Assembly: GCA_023101885.1 (NCBI GenBank)
Contig: JALPQD010000102.1
Location: forward strand, 3,532,971 to 3,596,970
DNA from: Typhlomys cinereus
Taxonomy: Eukaryota > Chordata > Mammalia > Rodentia > Platacanthomyidae
Length of the DNA: 64,000 nucleotides
Direction: 5' to 3'
Within the stretch, counting starts at the first letter, position 1. Each line of letters opens with the position of its first letter. A program made the position numbers and the translations under genes. Shown piece by piece: positions 35,377-48,470 of this stretch. The notes under the pieces are model-generated. The model did no database searches. It was not told where the DNA came from and worked only from the letters and a program-made list of their open reading frames with translations.

Positions 35377-35680
35377 TTCTTTTTGCTGTCGTAAGGCAAG
35401 ACTCAGACAGAACTTGGAAAAAGGGAGATTTATTTGGTTGATGATGCTAGAGGGGAATAGTCCATTATGGGGGAAAAGTCATGACAAGCAACAGAAACTG
35501 GAGGATCTGGTTTAGGTCACAGCTACTATCATATAGACCAAACTGCAAGTAGGACTGGACTACAAAAACCTAAAAGTTTTATCCTAACCCCTGTCACAAG
35601 CCTTCCTAAACATTAACATCCACTGAGGAATAAAGCACATGAGCCTGTTGGGGAAACTCACATTTAAATCACGATCCTAA
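35377..35680. repeat. Degenerate interspersed repeat, same family as 20695-20984
   Basis: 'ttttgctgtcgtaaggcaag', 'gggagatttatttggttg' and later 'cacaagccttcctaaacat'. Class not assigned. Confidence 0.45.
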
Positions 35681-37550
35681 GTTTACTGAGCTTGGAGATC
35701 AATACGTATTTAATAAAGGACACTCAGCTTCATATAAGTTGCTATCTTCAAATAGATGGAGGCTCCTCATAGTTCTACTGCTTACAATAAGATACAGACT
35801 AAGAAGTCATCAATCAATTTCTAACTTGTTGGATGATCCTTATATATTCTTTTTCCTTGACCTCATTAGCATCTACTGAATAAAATTTGGAAGTGGTAAA
35901 GTGGCATTTCCTAGGTAAGGGCATGTAAAGATTTTTATTTCCACTGCTGACCCCTTCCTGAGTTTACTTGCTGCTTTGTTCTCATGAAGTCTATTATATG
36001 TGGTGAGTAGTCACCTAGGAGCCCATGGCAAGGATCTGAGAGTGGTTTCTGGCTGAGAAACAGAGACTTTCTACTGAAGCTGAGGTAGCAACTGGCAGAG
36101 CCTAGGTGCCCACCAGGTGAACCTCATGCTGACTGCCTTCTGAATGGCACCTCAATGCAGACTCAAGGGACTCAATGCAGACTCAGCTAGGTGCTGCTCA
36201 GTTTCTGGACCACCAGAAATTGAGATAATAAATAAGTTTGTTTTGATCTCTAATTTTCAGAAGAGTTTATTATGTGCACAACAGTAGTTGTCTTATCAGT
36301 GATGATCAAATGAAAGAAATGAAGTTTAGTTGTTTTACACGCAGGAATCAAAGGCAGACAGACAATCAGGAATTTGATACTTAAAGCCAGATAAAACTCC
36401 TGTCACTTTTGACTACCAAAAGTTGCTGTTAGGAATGTATGTATGCTAAGCTCATTGCAACTCATTTTTACAAATTACGACATGCAACAGGATCAAGAAA
36501 AAGGAGTATCTGTGAAATTTAAATTACAGAAGAATTTCACTGATTTAAACATAATTGTAATAACAAATTAAAAAATATACTTATTCATTTGCTTGATCTA
36601 TTTCCTAAGGCATTTAAGACATTAGAGCACTGAAAGTTTGTAATGTAATAGATTCCTATATAAAAATCAAATTGTAGGCTAACTCAAATGAAGAGATCTA
36701 TAGTCAATATTATATTTCGGGGAACATTTTGATTTATTAATTATGTAAATATAATGTAAACAGATACAGGAATGCTAACTTTTAGTGCTTGAAAGTCTAG
36801 TTCATATTTACAATCTTCTTTAGCTTAGTAGACTGGACATTAGAGACATTATTCTTTATATATTAAAGCTCATTGGATAGTGTGGAATCTATTGACATTG
36901 ACTAATTTCTTAGAGGGAGCTCTAAAATTTTAAATGCCTCTGAATTTTATATCTGTGTATCTTGTAGCTTAACTTTCTTTCCCCATCATTAAAAAATAAC
37001 AGAAACTGCCCTCAGATACTCATCTCAGAAGCCATGGACAATTAAATATAATTCATAGTACCTGATATATGATAATTTCTAATACACTATTGAAGAGAGA
37101 AGTCTCAAAGGCCCCCAAAACAGTTTTTTGCCATTTCTCTTGGCTCATCCACCAGAAAATGCTAATAAGACCCTGTTGCTGAAATATTACGTGGAGAAAT
37201 CAGGCTGGCACTCATGTGAAAGCTTCTTCCCTTCTGACTGGCTTTCACAGTACCGTAAGGCAATATGTAGGGTACTGGGGGAAAAGAAGCAAAAGACTAT
37301 TTGTTTCTTTAGTAGGTAATAGTGGTCTATGTAAGTAACAAATTTCATGTTATACTCAAATACACTTTAATGAAAAAGTAGAAAATGGCTAGGGTTATAA
37401 GAGGCTGTCATATTTCAGATAGTGACAGATCTTCAGTCATTTCTGGCCCACTTGGTGGGAGTACACAACTTGCATCTCCCCATTCCAAGTCTCATTCCAC
37501 TTAAACGATGCTTAACTGTTGTGATGTTTATGCCCCCTGTCTTAACTTCA
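35681..37550. other. Single-copy noncoding DNA
   Basis: AT-rich. It has a 15-base 'ctcaatgcagactca' direct repeat at 36151 and 36171. No gene. Confidence 0.55.
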
Positions 37551-37554
37551 TGTT

Positions 37555-37820
37555 CTGTTGTTGTAATAAATAAATAATCCAAACAACTCAGTCAAACAAG
37601 AGTATTTTTATTAATGCTCACAATTTTTCAGGAGATGTAACCAACAGGAAGGAACCAAGGGAACTGGCCATACCATATCCAGCCAGGAAAAGCGAGAGGG
37701 TGAGGGACAATGCCCGGTCTTGGTCCCACCCACTGTGGGTTGGGTTTCTTACATCAATCGGACAATTAAAACAGTCTACTACAGACTTGCCCAGAAGTCT
37801 GCCTTATCTAGATAATTCTT
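37555..37820. repeat. Degenerate interspersed repeat, same family as 20695-20984
   Basis: 'tgttgttgtaataaataaat' start, 'gagtatttttattaatgctcac', 'tacagacttgcccagaagtc'. Class not assigned. Confidence 0.45.
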
Positions 37821-37860
37821 TTTTTTTTTTACAATGCTGAGCGGCCATCCATGGCTGCTC

Positions 37861-38005
37861 ATTTTTTTTTATTTCCACTCATACAAACTTAACAGGTATA
37901 CCAGTCCCCTCCCTCCCTCCACCCCCTACCCCCCCCCCGTATCCCCCTCCCCTCCCTCTTCCCTCCCCATTCCCCAGTGCCTCCCCCTCCCATCCTCGGA
38001 GCATC
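37861..38005 (-). mobile_element. Very short L1 3' end (antisense)
   Basis: A poly-T, 'ccactcatacaaacttaaca', and a CT-rich block ending 'ctcggagcatcc', where a second L1 poly-T starts. It does not resume after the second L1. Confidence 0.85.
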
Positions 38006-39109
38006 CTTTTTTTTTCTCTTTTTATTTTTTTCTGCTCATACAAACATAATAGGAACACCTGTTCCCTCCCTCCTTCCACCCCTCCGTGAACCTCCCTGTC
38101 CCCTCCCCGTTTTGTCCCTTACTTTCCCCCCTCCCTCCCTTTCTTCCAGTGCCCCCTCCCCCCATCTCTGAAGCATCCTTTAATGAGTATATCAAACTTT
38201 CCTCTGGGTCTTCCTCTCTGATGAGGTGTAAGGACTCAGTGGCATTTCCTAGAACTTTTTCTTGTGTTCTTCTTAAATATAGGAACACTATTGTGACTAT
38301 TAATCCCTTGCTTCTAAGGATCCTAGTGCCTTTAGTCTATGCTAGAATTTGAGGGGTCAACGATATGTTGGTCATTGCGCAGATCATGCAGAGTCCTGTT
38401 ACAATTGTTTCGAACCTAACTTGTATGGAGTATCTTGCATATCATTACTCCTCCCATCCTTACCTTACTCTTACAATCTTACTGTCCCCTCTTCCGCAAA
38501 TTTCCCTGAGCTTCAGGATGGGGGGAGATAAGGCTGGCCTAGTTCCAGGTCTCTGATGTTCTGGATTATGGTTTGTTGATTTTTTTTTTTTTCAGTTTTG
38601 CTGCTCCTGCAATGCCCTTCACTCCATCCTGATGGGTATTGAATATCGCCCCCGGCCAGAGATAAAAACCTGTTAAATTAGAGTCTTGTTATAAGAGTAT
38701 ATTCAAAGGTAGATGTAATAAAACTAGGAAACCGTGGTGAGAGAGGGGTCAATCGCCCATTTGCGAAATGGTTACTTTCTATCTACCAAACTATACCCTT
38801 CCCCTTCTGGTAAGATCATACCCCATCAGTTGTAAATGATCAGGAAGGAAAGTCTGTGAACTTAACCAGATATCTCATTACTTACTTGCAGTCCTTGATC
38901 GTGGCCTATTTGCTCTGCTGTAACATGGTCCCCTCTCTCCTTGTTACTGGTGTGTCCCTCCTTCCCCATCTCTCCTGTTCATAATCTTTGCAATTAATGT
39001 AGGTATTACAGATATTTATCTTTGAGTGTCTCTAAGTGGGTTTGGTACTAGAAGCCACCTATTAGGGAATACATACGGCGCTTAATTTTCTGTGTCTGGG
39101 ATACTTCAC
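38006..39109 (-). mobile_element. 5'-truncated L1, 3' UTR only (antisense)
   Basis: It has its own T-run, CT-rich block and full-length 3' UTR, ending near 'gggatacttcact' at the ORF2 stop region. It is joined directly to the 145-bp L1 end on its left. Confidence 0.88.
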
Positions 39110-41985
39110 TAATTCTTCAAAGTCCCACTCTTCAAGTATCAACATGACAGCTGAAACTAAGCAGCCCAGCTTTTACATTTACACTTGTGCCAGACTGGAA
39201 AGAATGACATTTGATGGGTGAGTTTAGAAGGACAAACTAGGCTGGTGTTTTACAGTCCTCTCAAGTTTAATTTTTCTTCAGATCCATATGCACAGAGAAA
39301 CACATACAGAGACACACAAACACACACACACACACAAACACACACACGTGCCATTTGTCTCTGTCTGCCAGGATCGTTCCAGAGCAAGAACTATATTCAG
39401 GGGTACCTGTATTTGTGTGTTGTTGGCTATGATAGAATGAGTGGATATGGTAAAGCTCCTAGTCTGTAAATCGATCTAGACCATAAAGGTGATATTTAAA
39501 TACTTGCTTTCTTAATTTCTCTGCTTTCTTCTTAGTTCAAAATCATCTTATAAAGGGAGTATGTATCTGTTACTCCCATCCCAATGTTGTTCTGTTTAAA
39601 CTGCAGGGACAGTATGAAACACTTGCTTTGTGTATAATACAGAAAATGTTCAAGAGAATAGACATTTGCTGCATCCATCCCACCCAAGTGTCTTACTTGT
39701 TCAGCTAGTATAAATAAACAATTACATGCTTTTTCATAAAGCAAAGTTACAGTTCTGGAAATCCTTCCAAATTTCAGACTTTCCAAAAATATCTATAGTT
39801 TTATAAGTATGCATTCCTTATCTAATTCCTTATCTAAATTCCTAATTCGAAGTAAGGTATCCAATCAAGATTTCCTTTGTATTGAACCAAATTTGAGGGT
39901 TGTTGCCTGGGAGGATACTAAATGGGAAAACCTAGGTTGATAAGTAGCTGAAGGTAAAGAGAATCTATCTGGATGGAATGAATATTTTAAACATTAGGGA
40001 AAAATTATTTATAGGTCAGCCTCTGTAGATTCAAATTTCTATCTATGTGTATTCTTCTTAAGGCATTAAATAAAACTTTGTGTAACAGTTTTAGTTTATT
40101 CTGTCATGTTCATGAATACTCAGCAAAAGACTTGTCATTCACAATTGGTCCTAAGGATTCAGGAACAATAAATAGCACTCACATGGCCTATTTGAGTTAT
40201 GGGGGAACACATGTTTGAGAGAAATCTCAAATTCACATTGGAGATATTAAGTTCTTTACCTTTTCTTGAGAATCTAAAGATTCTTTACTTCTTGATTTCC
40301 TACAGCTGTTGATTTAATCCACCCATTTCCCTCTGATTCAAAACTGTATTCTATACTTAAATAACAATGAGAAGTTTAGTTCTCTTCGACAAATAGTTTC
40401 ATATAAATAAACTCTTCAATCATGTAATGTCAGTGGTCAATTTAGAGGCTGCTCTTGCTGACATGTTCATGCATTTTGTGGAAAATGAAGTGTTCATAAT
40501 GATATCCCCATCTTTGTCAGTGACACTAAGCTCCTTTGGTTAAAGAAGTGCCAAGTCAATAGGAATAAACTGCAGGGAACCTTATGAAACGTTATTAGTA
40601 GACAACATGGAAAGATGAGCATTAGAGATATGATAATGAGTCTATGCATTTAGAAGAAAGTAGTTAAACTATACCTACAGAGTATGGGCTTGGAACTATC
40701 CCATTGCATTCAGGAACTATCATGAACCCTCTTCTGGGGACAGAAAGGCTAATAGCATTCTGGAAATCACAAGGAATGAACAAAGCAGAACACAAAATCC
40801 CCTAATAAAAATTATGGTATGGGTGTGCCTATTTAATTCATGTACTTATTTCTTACAAGTTGACACTTGTATCTGACTATGACAAGGGATTTGCCTTGCC
40901 TAGATAGTTCCTCATAGGTGTACCCAGATGCCAACCTCAAAGGTGTGGAGTTGACAGCTTAAACTAACCATCATGATATATATGCATTTATCCTTTGGTT
41001 TCCATTGGAAGCCAGAAAAAAAAGCAAATCTTCAAGACCAATAGTTTTATCAGTTCAGAAAGTTAAAAAAGGAGACGTATAATTAGTGCACAAGTTTCTC
41101 AAACATCTGTCACATCATATTGTTTAGTTACTATTGCGACAAGGCAGTGAACATTCAACAGATTTAAGCTCTGTAAAACACAGAAACATTTCTCAATATT
41201 TTTCTTCCTTAAACAAATCACTTATTTCTTGTTTAGGGGAGATTAGCCAATAATCAGCAAAATCTCTAGTGGAAAAAATCTAGAAATTGAAAAATTTATG
41301 ACTTGAACTTATGTATTTAAAATGACTGGAACACAACATAATTGTTTCTATAATGTTGATTTCCAATAGCTAATAGAGAGGACTCCAGGGTAGAGTTATT
41401 CAACTCTGGAGTGAATGATTGTCACTTGATGCTATTAAAATAAACATGAAATGATTGCTTTGGCAACCATGAATAGACACGGTCTACTTAGGTGGAAATT
41501 ATACTTTGTTGGTTTTAATATGTTCTCCCCTGATGTGGAGATTTTAAGGCTGAATAATCGCAAAAATATTATCTAAGGTATGAGACAGCAACATTTTTAA
41601 ATAGGTTCAAATAATGAACATTGTTTACTTACTGCACCATATAATTTCCATGAAGTCATTCAACTCTGCGCTTATGATAGGAAAGCATCCGGAGATAACA
41701 TATAAACAAATAGGTGTGGCTTTGTTAATAAATTCAGATTTACAAAATTAGACATGGGTCCCAATTTAGCCTTCAGGACAGTCACCATCTAACTAAGGAG
41801 ATACATGGGAACTTTCCAAAGTAAAGATGCTGTCAATGTTTGTATTCAACAGAAATGTTTTCAGTTTGACCTGTAGTATTTGATAAGCTTCTAAGCTTCT
41901 ATTTGTAGTATTTGATAAGCTTCTATTATCTATCCAGAATTACAAGCTAAAACACTAACACTATTTGTAGTTATCTCTATTCTTT
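39110..41985. other. Single-copy noncoding DNA
   Basis: AT-rich. An imperfect CA-rich patch lies at 39305-39350 and a 22-bp direct repeat at 41872-41925. No gene. Confidence 0.6.
41872..41925. repeat. 22-bp direct repeat with 32-bp period
   Basis: 'tgtagtatttgataagcttc' plus ta occurs at 41872-41893 and 41904-41925. Confidence 0.95.
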
Positions 41986-42270
41986 TTTTAAATTTTTATT
42001 TATTTTTTTATTTGTGTGTGTCCCCGTGTGTATCACAGGGCACTGTGCACCTTTGAAGGTCCAAGGGTGACTCCAGGAATCACCTGGATTACCTCTACCT
42101 ATTTGTTTTGCTCTGGAGTTCTCTAGGCTCTTTCTTCCAAGACCAGAAATATAGGCTGCCACCATTTATGCCTGATACTTTTATGTGGGATCTGGGATCC
42201 AGATCTAAACTCAAGACTTTCTGCTTGCGAGTCAGAGTCTTAACCCCCTGAGCCATGTCTCAGGCCCAGT
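41986..42270 (-). mobile_element. tRNA-derived SINE (antisense)
   Basis: A T-rich tail region, 'gaaggtccaagggtgactcc', 'gggatctgggatccagatc', 'ctcaagactttctgcttgcg', and ends 'ccctgagccatgtctcaggcc'. Confidence 0.82.
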
Positions 42271-44195
42271 TAGCTCTATTCTTGCATTTGCAATACTGTA
42301 ACCTTGTAAATACTTACATTTCAGGGTCTCCATTCTTTTTTTCACCCCCCTCCCCAGCAGCTATGGGATTTGAACTGACAACCTCTCATATGTGAGACAA
42401 GTGCCCTACCACTGAGTCACTGCCAAAAGCCACAAAAAGGATTGTGTGAAAATCACCTGTACATAGTAGTTGTGTGCACTGTCACGTCTCTGTTGGTGGC
42501 CAATATGTACCATGTCTTATCTGTGAACATCCTTGAAGCTACTTCTGTGTATGTCCCTAAATGAAAATCACATCCAAGGAGGCTCTGGAAGTTTCAGCTA
42601 ATTCACTGGAAGAGTTAAATTATCCATTAATCATAAAGATTTACAAAATGAACATTTATAAAGGAAGGAAAAATATAAAATATCATAGAAGGAAAAAATA
42701 AGACAAATTCTACAAGCCAATGTAAATGATATAGGGATAAGAAGGGCAAGAAATCAAAGAAAAACAAAGATGAAAACGGAATCAAGGAACAAACTTGAAA
42801 TACAGAGACAATGGGAATTTAGGAACAATACTAAGAAAATACTAAGGTAAAGTTAGTTACAGCTTGAGTTATAAGAATCTGGGCCTAAAGGATTGTGCTG
42901 AACAGGAAGTTTGTGGGTTTGAGTGTAGCTGAATCCAATACCAATGTCACCATTTTAACCTCTGGTGCTTTGCTTTAGCTACAGTACTAGAGAATACTGG
43001 AAAACTCTCAATTTGTAGTGTCAGACTTTGGAAGACAAGGGCCGGAGAAACAGTTCTGATAGTAGCCTTCGGTTTTATTTGTTGTGTCTTTCTAATCAGA
43101 GAAAGCCTGAAAAAAAGTGCAGCCCATATGCACTGATTACAAAATGAATTAGATAAATAACAGACTTGCTAATCAGGATTTGGGGTAGACTTAAATTTTC
43201 ACAGTCCATTTTCTCGCTCTCAGTCTCGCTCTCTGGAGCCTGTATTCCTGCTTATACATTCTCACAACACACATCCACACCCACGCACGCCTGTCAAACT
43301 TTCTCTACCCAGATGGATAAAACGGACTGAAGTTGGGTGCACCAGCGTGTCTTTTATAATCAGTATTCACTGCCTCAGAGTCAGACAAATGAGGAGAAAA
43401 TAAAAAGCATACTTAAAAAAAAAGCAAAGAAAAAATAGCATTCCTCTTTCTTCCTGTCATGATTCATACTCTCCTACCTGGGTGTCACATGTCTGGAAAG
43501 GATATTCATTTCCACCAGCTGACAAGCAGAAGGTTAAAAGTAGGGCAGTTTAAGGAGAAACAAATAGGAGGGTTTCTTTTCATCTCCTAAAGGAGGTATT
43601 TAAAATATGTCTCCCTCTACCCTCAAGCATGGTTATTTTCGGTCACAGGATTATATATGGACTTGGCCATAGCCAGCAAAAATATAAAGCCACACTTAAG
43701 AATTGTATCCTCTGTTAATTTGCAATTTTAATGGATTTTGAAATTTGGACTTGCTGGGAAAAGAAGGACAATTAGATCCTGAGACAAGAAGAATGGGAAT
43801 GGATTGCTTTGAGGGGAGTGATTTTGGAAATTTTAGGAAATGTTGGGTAGAACCTTTAGAGGGATAATATCTTTTCAGGAAAAAAAAAACATTAAGAGCA
43901 AAACATTAATGAAACTTTCATATATCTTTTGACAGACATCAATAGAAAGAATGTGCTATTTATATTTCTTAGACATCCATGGTAGAAGGTACATGCTTGG
44001 TAGTAGTTTGATGTCTCATTGCTTTATTTTTGATAATTTAGATATTATTCCACAATTAAAAACACAATTTAGTAGACACTTCTTCAAGTCTCAAATTTCC
44101 CCCCAAAAAAGAGCATCCTATTCTTCCTTTATAGATTTTTTTCCATTTTCTTAATCCAAAATTCTTTCCACCCCACCAAAATATTTCTAAAATTC
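42271..44195. other. Single-copy noncoding DNA
   Basis: No gene. 42330-42430 may be a decayed SINE end ('ttgaactgacaacctctcat..gccctaccactgagtca'). Confidence 0.5.
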
Positions 44196-44650
44196 TGATC
44201 TTTTTTATTACATTTTTTGCCTAATTATACAAGCTCAATAGGTATACCCCTTCTTCTCCCTCCATCTCCCTTCTCCCCTGTTGTCTCCCATTCAATTCTC
44301 CCCTCTTTACCATGTTATCCTCTCCCTCTCACCTCTTTTCCTTCCCTCATCCTCTCTTGGTGTTTCCTGCGTCTTCCTTCCTTCCATACTCCAGAGCATC
44401 TGTTTATGTGGGTGCTGAATTTCCCTTTGAGTCCTCTACACTAGTGAGGGTTCAGGACTCAGTGATAAAGCTTGGGACCCCTTTTTGAGCTGCCTGCTAG
44501 TATGGGAACTCTATCATGTCTGTTTAATCCTTTGCCTTTAAGGATCCTACTACCTGAAGCCTTCTCCCCTGTAATCCCTGCTAGACCTTGGAGGTTTGTT
44601 TACATGTCAGCCATTGTGCAGGTCAGGCAAAGTCCAGCATATAGCCACAA
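44196..44650 (-). mobile_element. L1 3' UTR fragment (antisense)
   Basis: 'cctaattatacaagctcaat', a CT-rich block, 'ccagagcatctgtttatgtg', and ends near 'cattgtgcaggtcaggcaaag'. Diverged. Confidence 0.8.
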
Positions 44651-46545
44651 TGTGATCAGAATTCTTATCTTTAACTGAACTGAGAAAAAAAGCAAGACAG
44701 AAATGCAAATGTTTCAGATTTCTGTCAGAATTTCCTTCTCAAGGGAATTATGGCTGCCAAGGTGCATATTTTGACCTTTTATTTTGATTTTAACAATAGG
44801 TTATCAGCTTATCAGTATTACTGTAATCTTTACAGAGTTTGGCAGTTTCCAAGCATATCAGAACCAACATTTTAACTAGTGGCTTCAAGCAGGAAGACTA
44901 GAGAGAATGACCTGAATTGGATTGAAATTGGTTATGTCTAAATTGCTTTTTAGATAATTATAGACACCTGAATTAATCAGAAGAATGGGTTTAAGCTGTG
45001 CAGAGCAGCTTGTCAAAGTCTGCTCGCTTAAGAATACCCTGTTTTTGCTCTTTTTTTAAATTCACTACAGAAGAAACATTCTACTATGGTAACATATGAT
45101 GAAAGTGACACTGATTTGGAATGTAAATATATGCAGGGTGTTTTAAACCCACAGCATTTTGTATGCAAAAATACTTTTCAAAGTATGTGCTATCTTTGAA
45201 GTTCAATTGACAGAATTAGATAATAACCATTCTACTATATTTTTTTAAAAAATGTTCATTGGGAAAAGATATGTACCAAAAGATAAAAATTTTTCTTTTT
45301 TTTTTTTTTTTTTGCTTCCAAGGAAAGAGTGAGTTGCTTATATTTTAATACTTACCAATAATGGAACTGATTGAAGAAAAGAGTGTCATTAGGTCAAGTT
45401 GTAAAAAATTATTGATGTTTGATTTTTTTAACATCTCCCAACGATGCTTAAAAAACCAGCAAATTTTCAGATATACATTGAAAAGAATCCGAAAGTTTTC
45501 AAATACACAAATAAATTCTGTTCATGGGTTCAGTACTGTTTTTCAAAAATCAGGTGTATGCATTTGCAATCCATATGAATTTAAAGGTTTAATATGTGTT
45601 AGATTAGTGGGGGAAGGAATATAGAAACTCTCTGACAATGTTTAATGGTAATGCAGTGGTTCCCTGATAAAGAGAAGCTAGTACAAGGGAAAGACTTAAG
45701 AAATATGTTCTATTAAAGCTGAGGGCCTGGTAACCAGAAGAACTATAGTGTAACTGGAAGGTGGGTGAGTGTTGGAACAGAAGAGATGGTTTACAGTTGA
45801 GCACAGATACCTACCATGGACAGCATGACAGGGGAAATCTGAAGAAAACCCCTGGTCTGGGAAGAGATCTGTAGAGCCTGCAAGGAAAAGGTCATTTATC
45901 TTTTATGGACTTCAGACTTTGCTAAAGCGTTGTGGGAAGTAGGGTAGTACAGAGTGGGGAGTGAAGGAATGTCACACAAGAGATAGTCTTTTCTTAAGGC
46001 CATTAGGCAGGGGAGGTCTGAGATCTAGGCAGATAAGAGGAAGTGAGTTAGGGTAGCTTCTATGTATGAGCCATTCCTCCTATGAGCAATTCCAGCTAAT
46101 GTGGAGGAGTTTTTGTAAAAGGCTTGGCTATGACTAATAGTGTGGACTGCTGCATTTTATGAGTCTTTACTATAATACTCAGTAAGTTTTTTGTGCTTAC
46201 ATGCCCATGTAACAAACACCACAATTAAAATGTGAACTCTTTCCTTCATCATAGCCCATGTGCCTACATTTCTAGGCATACTTAGGCAGTCACCTGATCT
46301 AATTTTTATGGCTATAGATTACTTTGTCTAAAACTTATGAAAATGAAATTATACAGTGTGTAAACTTTTGTTCTTGACTGGTCAGCCTAATATTCTAAAG
46401 ATCCATTCATGCTGTTTTATTAATATAAATACAATAGTTTCTATTAGGCAACCTAAAGTAGCTAGGAACTCCAGGAATGGAGTCAAATCCCCCACTTATG
46501 GCTTTTGAAAGTGTTTGGGGAGTTGTTGTTTTTTTTTTTTTAAAT
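44651..46545. other. Single-copy noncoding DNA
   Basis: AT-rich with a T-run at 45296-45313. The ORF at 45361-45624 has no recognisable domain. Confidence 0.55.
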
Positions 46546-47072
46546 GTCCAGGTTCTTGTGTTCCGGAGTTCAAGATTGAAACCAGAACATGTATAAAGGA
46601 TTAAGGCAGATTTTATTAAAGAGAGAAAGAATGGAACTCACAGTCATGGATTCCATGAGGGGCAAGGGAACCCAGAAGAACTCACAGACATGGAATCTGT
46701 GAAGGTCAAGAGAGCTAAAGATAAATGACAGGGTCCGGGGTATTTATATGTTTAGGCAGGCCCAGGAAAAGTGGATTTTCCTTTTGGTTAGCTCAGCTTC
46801 TGCAAACTTGATTGGAGCTTTTGGTCCTCTACAACTCATTGGTCTGTTCATATGGGGGGGTGAGCCCAACCCAGTCACCTTATAGCTGACCTCATGGTCC
46901 ATCTGTTTCACTTGAGGATTGTCTGCATTGGAGAGCTCATCTTTATTTTACATTAAAATCGGTTCCTTCAGATTATAGGGTGTGTTCCTTTAGGATAATC
47001 CCAGCAGTGGGGGATGAATTTCAAGGACCTTCAAAGACCTTCCCAGCATGTGCCTGTTTTAAAACTGCCTTA
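46546..47072 (-). mobile_element. ERV solo LTR, family 1 copy E (antisense)
   Basis: The reverse complement has TATAAATACCCCGG (TATA-like, near 46740), 'ctctttaataaaatctgcc' (poly-A signal near 46612), 'acatgttctggtttcaatctt', and the end 'acaagaacctggacatt'. A 'ctgtgagttc' block is repeated. Its 5' edge meets copy C. Confidence 0.8.
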
Positions 47073-47418
47073 AAAGAGATCAAGAGATAGTTTCTTCCCA
47101 AACAGATAAGTTCCTCATTTTTAGAAAAAGACATAGTTAAGTCATCAAAAGAAGACCCACAACATAAGATACAAAAGGCCTAAACATACCAGTTAAAGAA
47201 ACTAAAACTAGGGGCTGGAGAGGTGGCTCAGGGGTTAAGCCTCTGCCTTGCAGGCAGAAGGTCCTGAGTTCGGATCCTAGACCCCACGTATAGACGCCAG
47301 GCGGAAGCAGGGGCGGCCTGCGTTTCTGGTCCTGGTGGGCGGAGCCTGTGAATCCTGGGGCAGAGTAAACAGGAGGAGGTGGAGGCGGTCCATGGTGGTT
47401 CCCGAATTCGCCCGTGGT

Positions 47419-47459
<41 letters not shown>

Positions 47460-47715
47460 GCACAATTGAATAGATAAAAAATAAAAAAGGAAACTAAAAC
47501 TAGCCAATAGAGAAAGCCAGTTTTCAAGCCTATCTAGCTCTGTAAATAACCTTGTAAATATGATCTGCCCAGACAGCTTCCTCTTGCCTTCCTTTACTAG
47601 CATCTGGAAGTTTCCTTTATTCTCTCTCATTCTCAATAAATCTTGCTTTAAACTCTTCATGTGTTCTGATTTCAGTCTTCAACTCTGGGACACAAGAACC
47701 CAAGAAAGGAATCCT
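47073..47715 (+). mobile_element. ERV solo LTR, family 1 copy C (sense), split by a SINE
   Basis: After removing 47212-47489 and one target copy it reads as an LTR with 'ctagccaatagagaaa', 'ctgtaaataaccttgtaaat', AATAAA near 47635, 'catgtgttctgatttcagtc' and 'ctgggacacaagaaccca'. It lies head-to-head with copy E. Confidence 0.75.
47212..47489 (+). mobile_element. Young tRNA-derived SINE (sense), reference copy
   Basis: It starts 'gggctggagaggtggctcag'. The Pol III A box is tggctcaggggtt (47224-47236) and the B box gagttcggatcc (47266-47277). A CpG-rich body follows, then (CA)n at 47423-47455 and an A-rich tail. The 14-mer gaaactaaaactag flanks it at 47198-47211 and 47490-47503. It looks like a B2/ID-superfamily element. 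A jerboa-type SINE is one candidate, but I cannot confirm this. Confidence 0.93.
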
Positions 47716-48470
47716 GTTTCAAGATGACTTGTTCCTTTTTATTGTCATTCTGCAGCATTTCATTATGCTGGTGTATAATTAAATTTAGTTTTGTTTTAAC
47801 CTTTTGGCACATGTAAAGATTGTTAACAGTTTTGAGTTACTGTGAATAAACTACTATAACGTTACCAGTTCTAAGTTACAATGAATAAGCTACTTTGAAC
47901 ACTTATCTATAAAAACCCCTTGCTTTCATTGCTTTTGCAGATGTACCTGTGGAAGGAAGTGCTATGCAATCCTTCTGACTCTCTGTGTGGACCATAGAGC
48001 TCTCTTCGGGTTGACTGTACTAGTAGAAGACTAGGCCTCTGTGACAGTATAAGTGGTCCTTCAGTAGATAAACCCACCGGCGATGACGTGCCCCTTCATC
48101 TGTCTAGCACCTACTCCTATAATTCCCACTGCATGTAGTTATTTTTGAGATTGTCATGGTCCTTGGGGTAATATTGATAAGTCATCCATTGTGCTCTTCT
48201 GGTGTGGGTAGATCTCACTGCAGTGAGCTACTGAGTGTGTAGCAACCCTGTCCTGACCAGAGTGACCTGGCCTGTAGTGTCCTCCCCATCTTTAGGCTCT
48301 CACAATCTTACTACCCCCACCTTTCCACAAGGTTCCCTGGGCCTTAGGATAGAAGAGATGTTCATGGCCTGATTAGGGCTGAGTGTTTTGGAATCACCCT
48401 CTCTCTGCTTTCTGACCAGTTGTAGTTTTCTGCTTCACTAATCTTCCATTGCCATAGGTTGCATTGCTGA
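47716..48470 (-). mobile_element. Old L1 fragments (antisense)
   Basis: 47760-47900 resembles the ORF2 end ('gagttactgtgaataaacta' repeats). 47935-48440 follows the older 3' UTR type also at 14310-14880 ('gtgtggaccatagagctctc', 'agtgacctggcctgtagtg', 'aaggttccctgggccttag'). Confidence 0.6.

Noticed and set aside
47424..47455. Stand-alone CA microsatellite
   Set aside because: It is the tail of the SINE, inside its target-site duplications.
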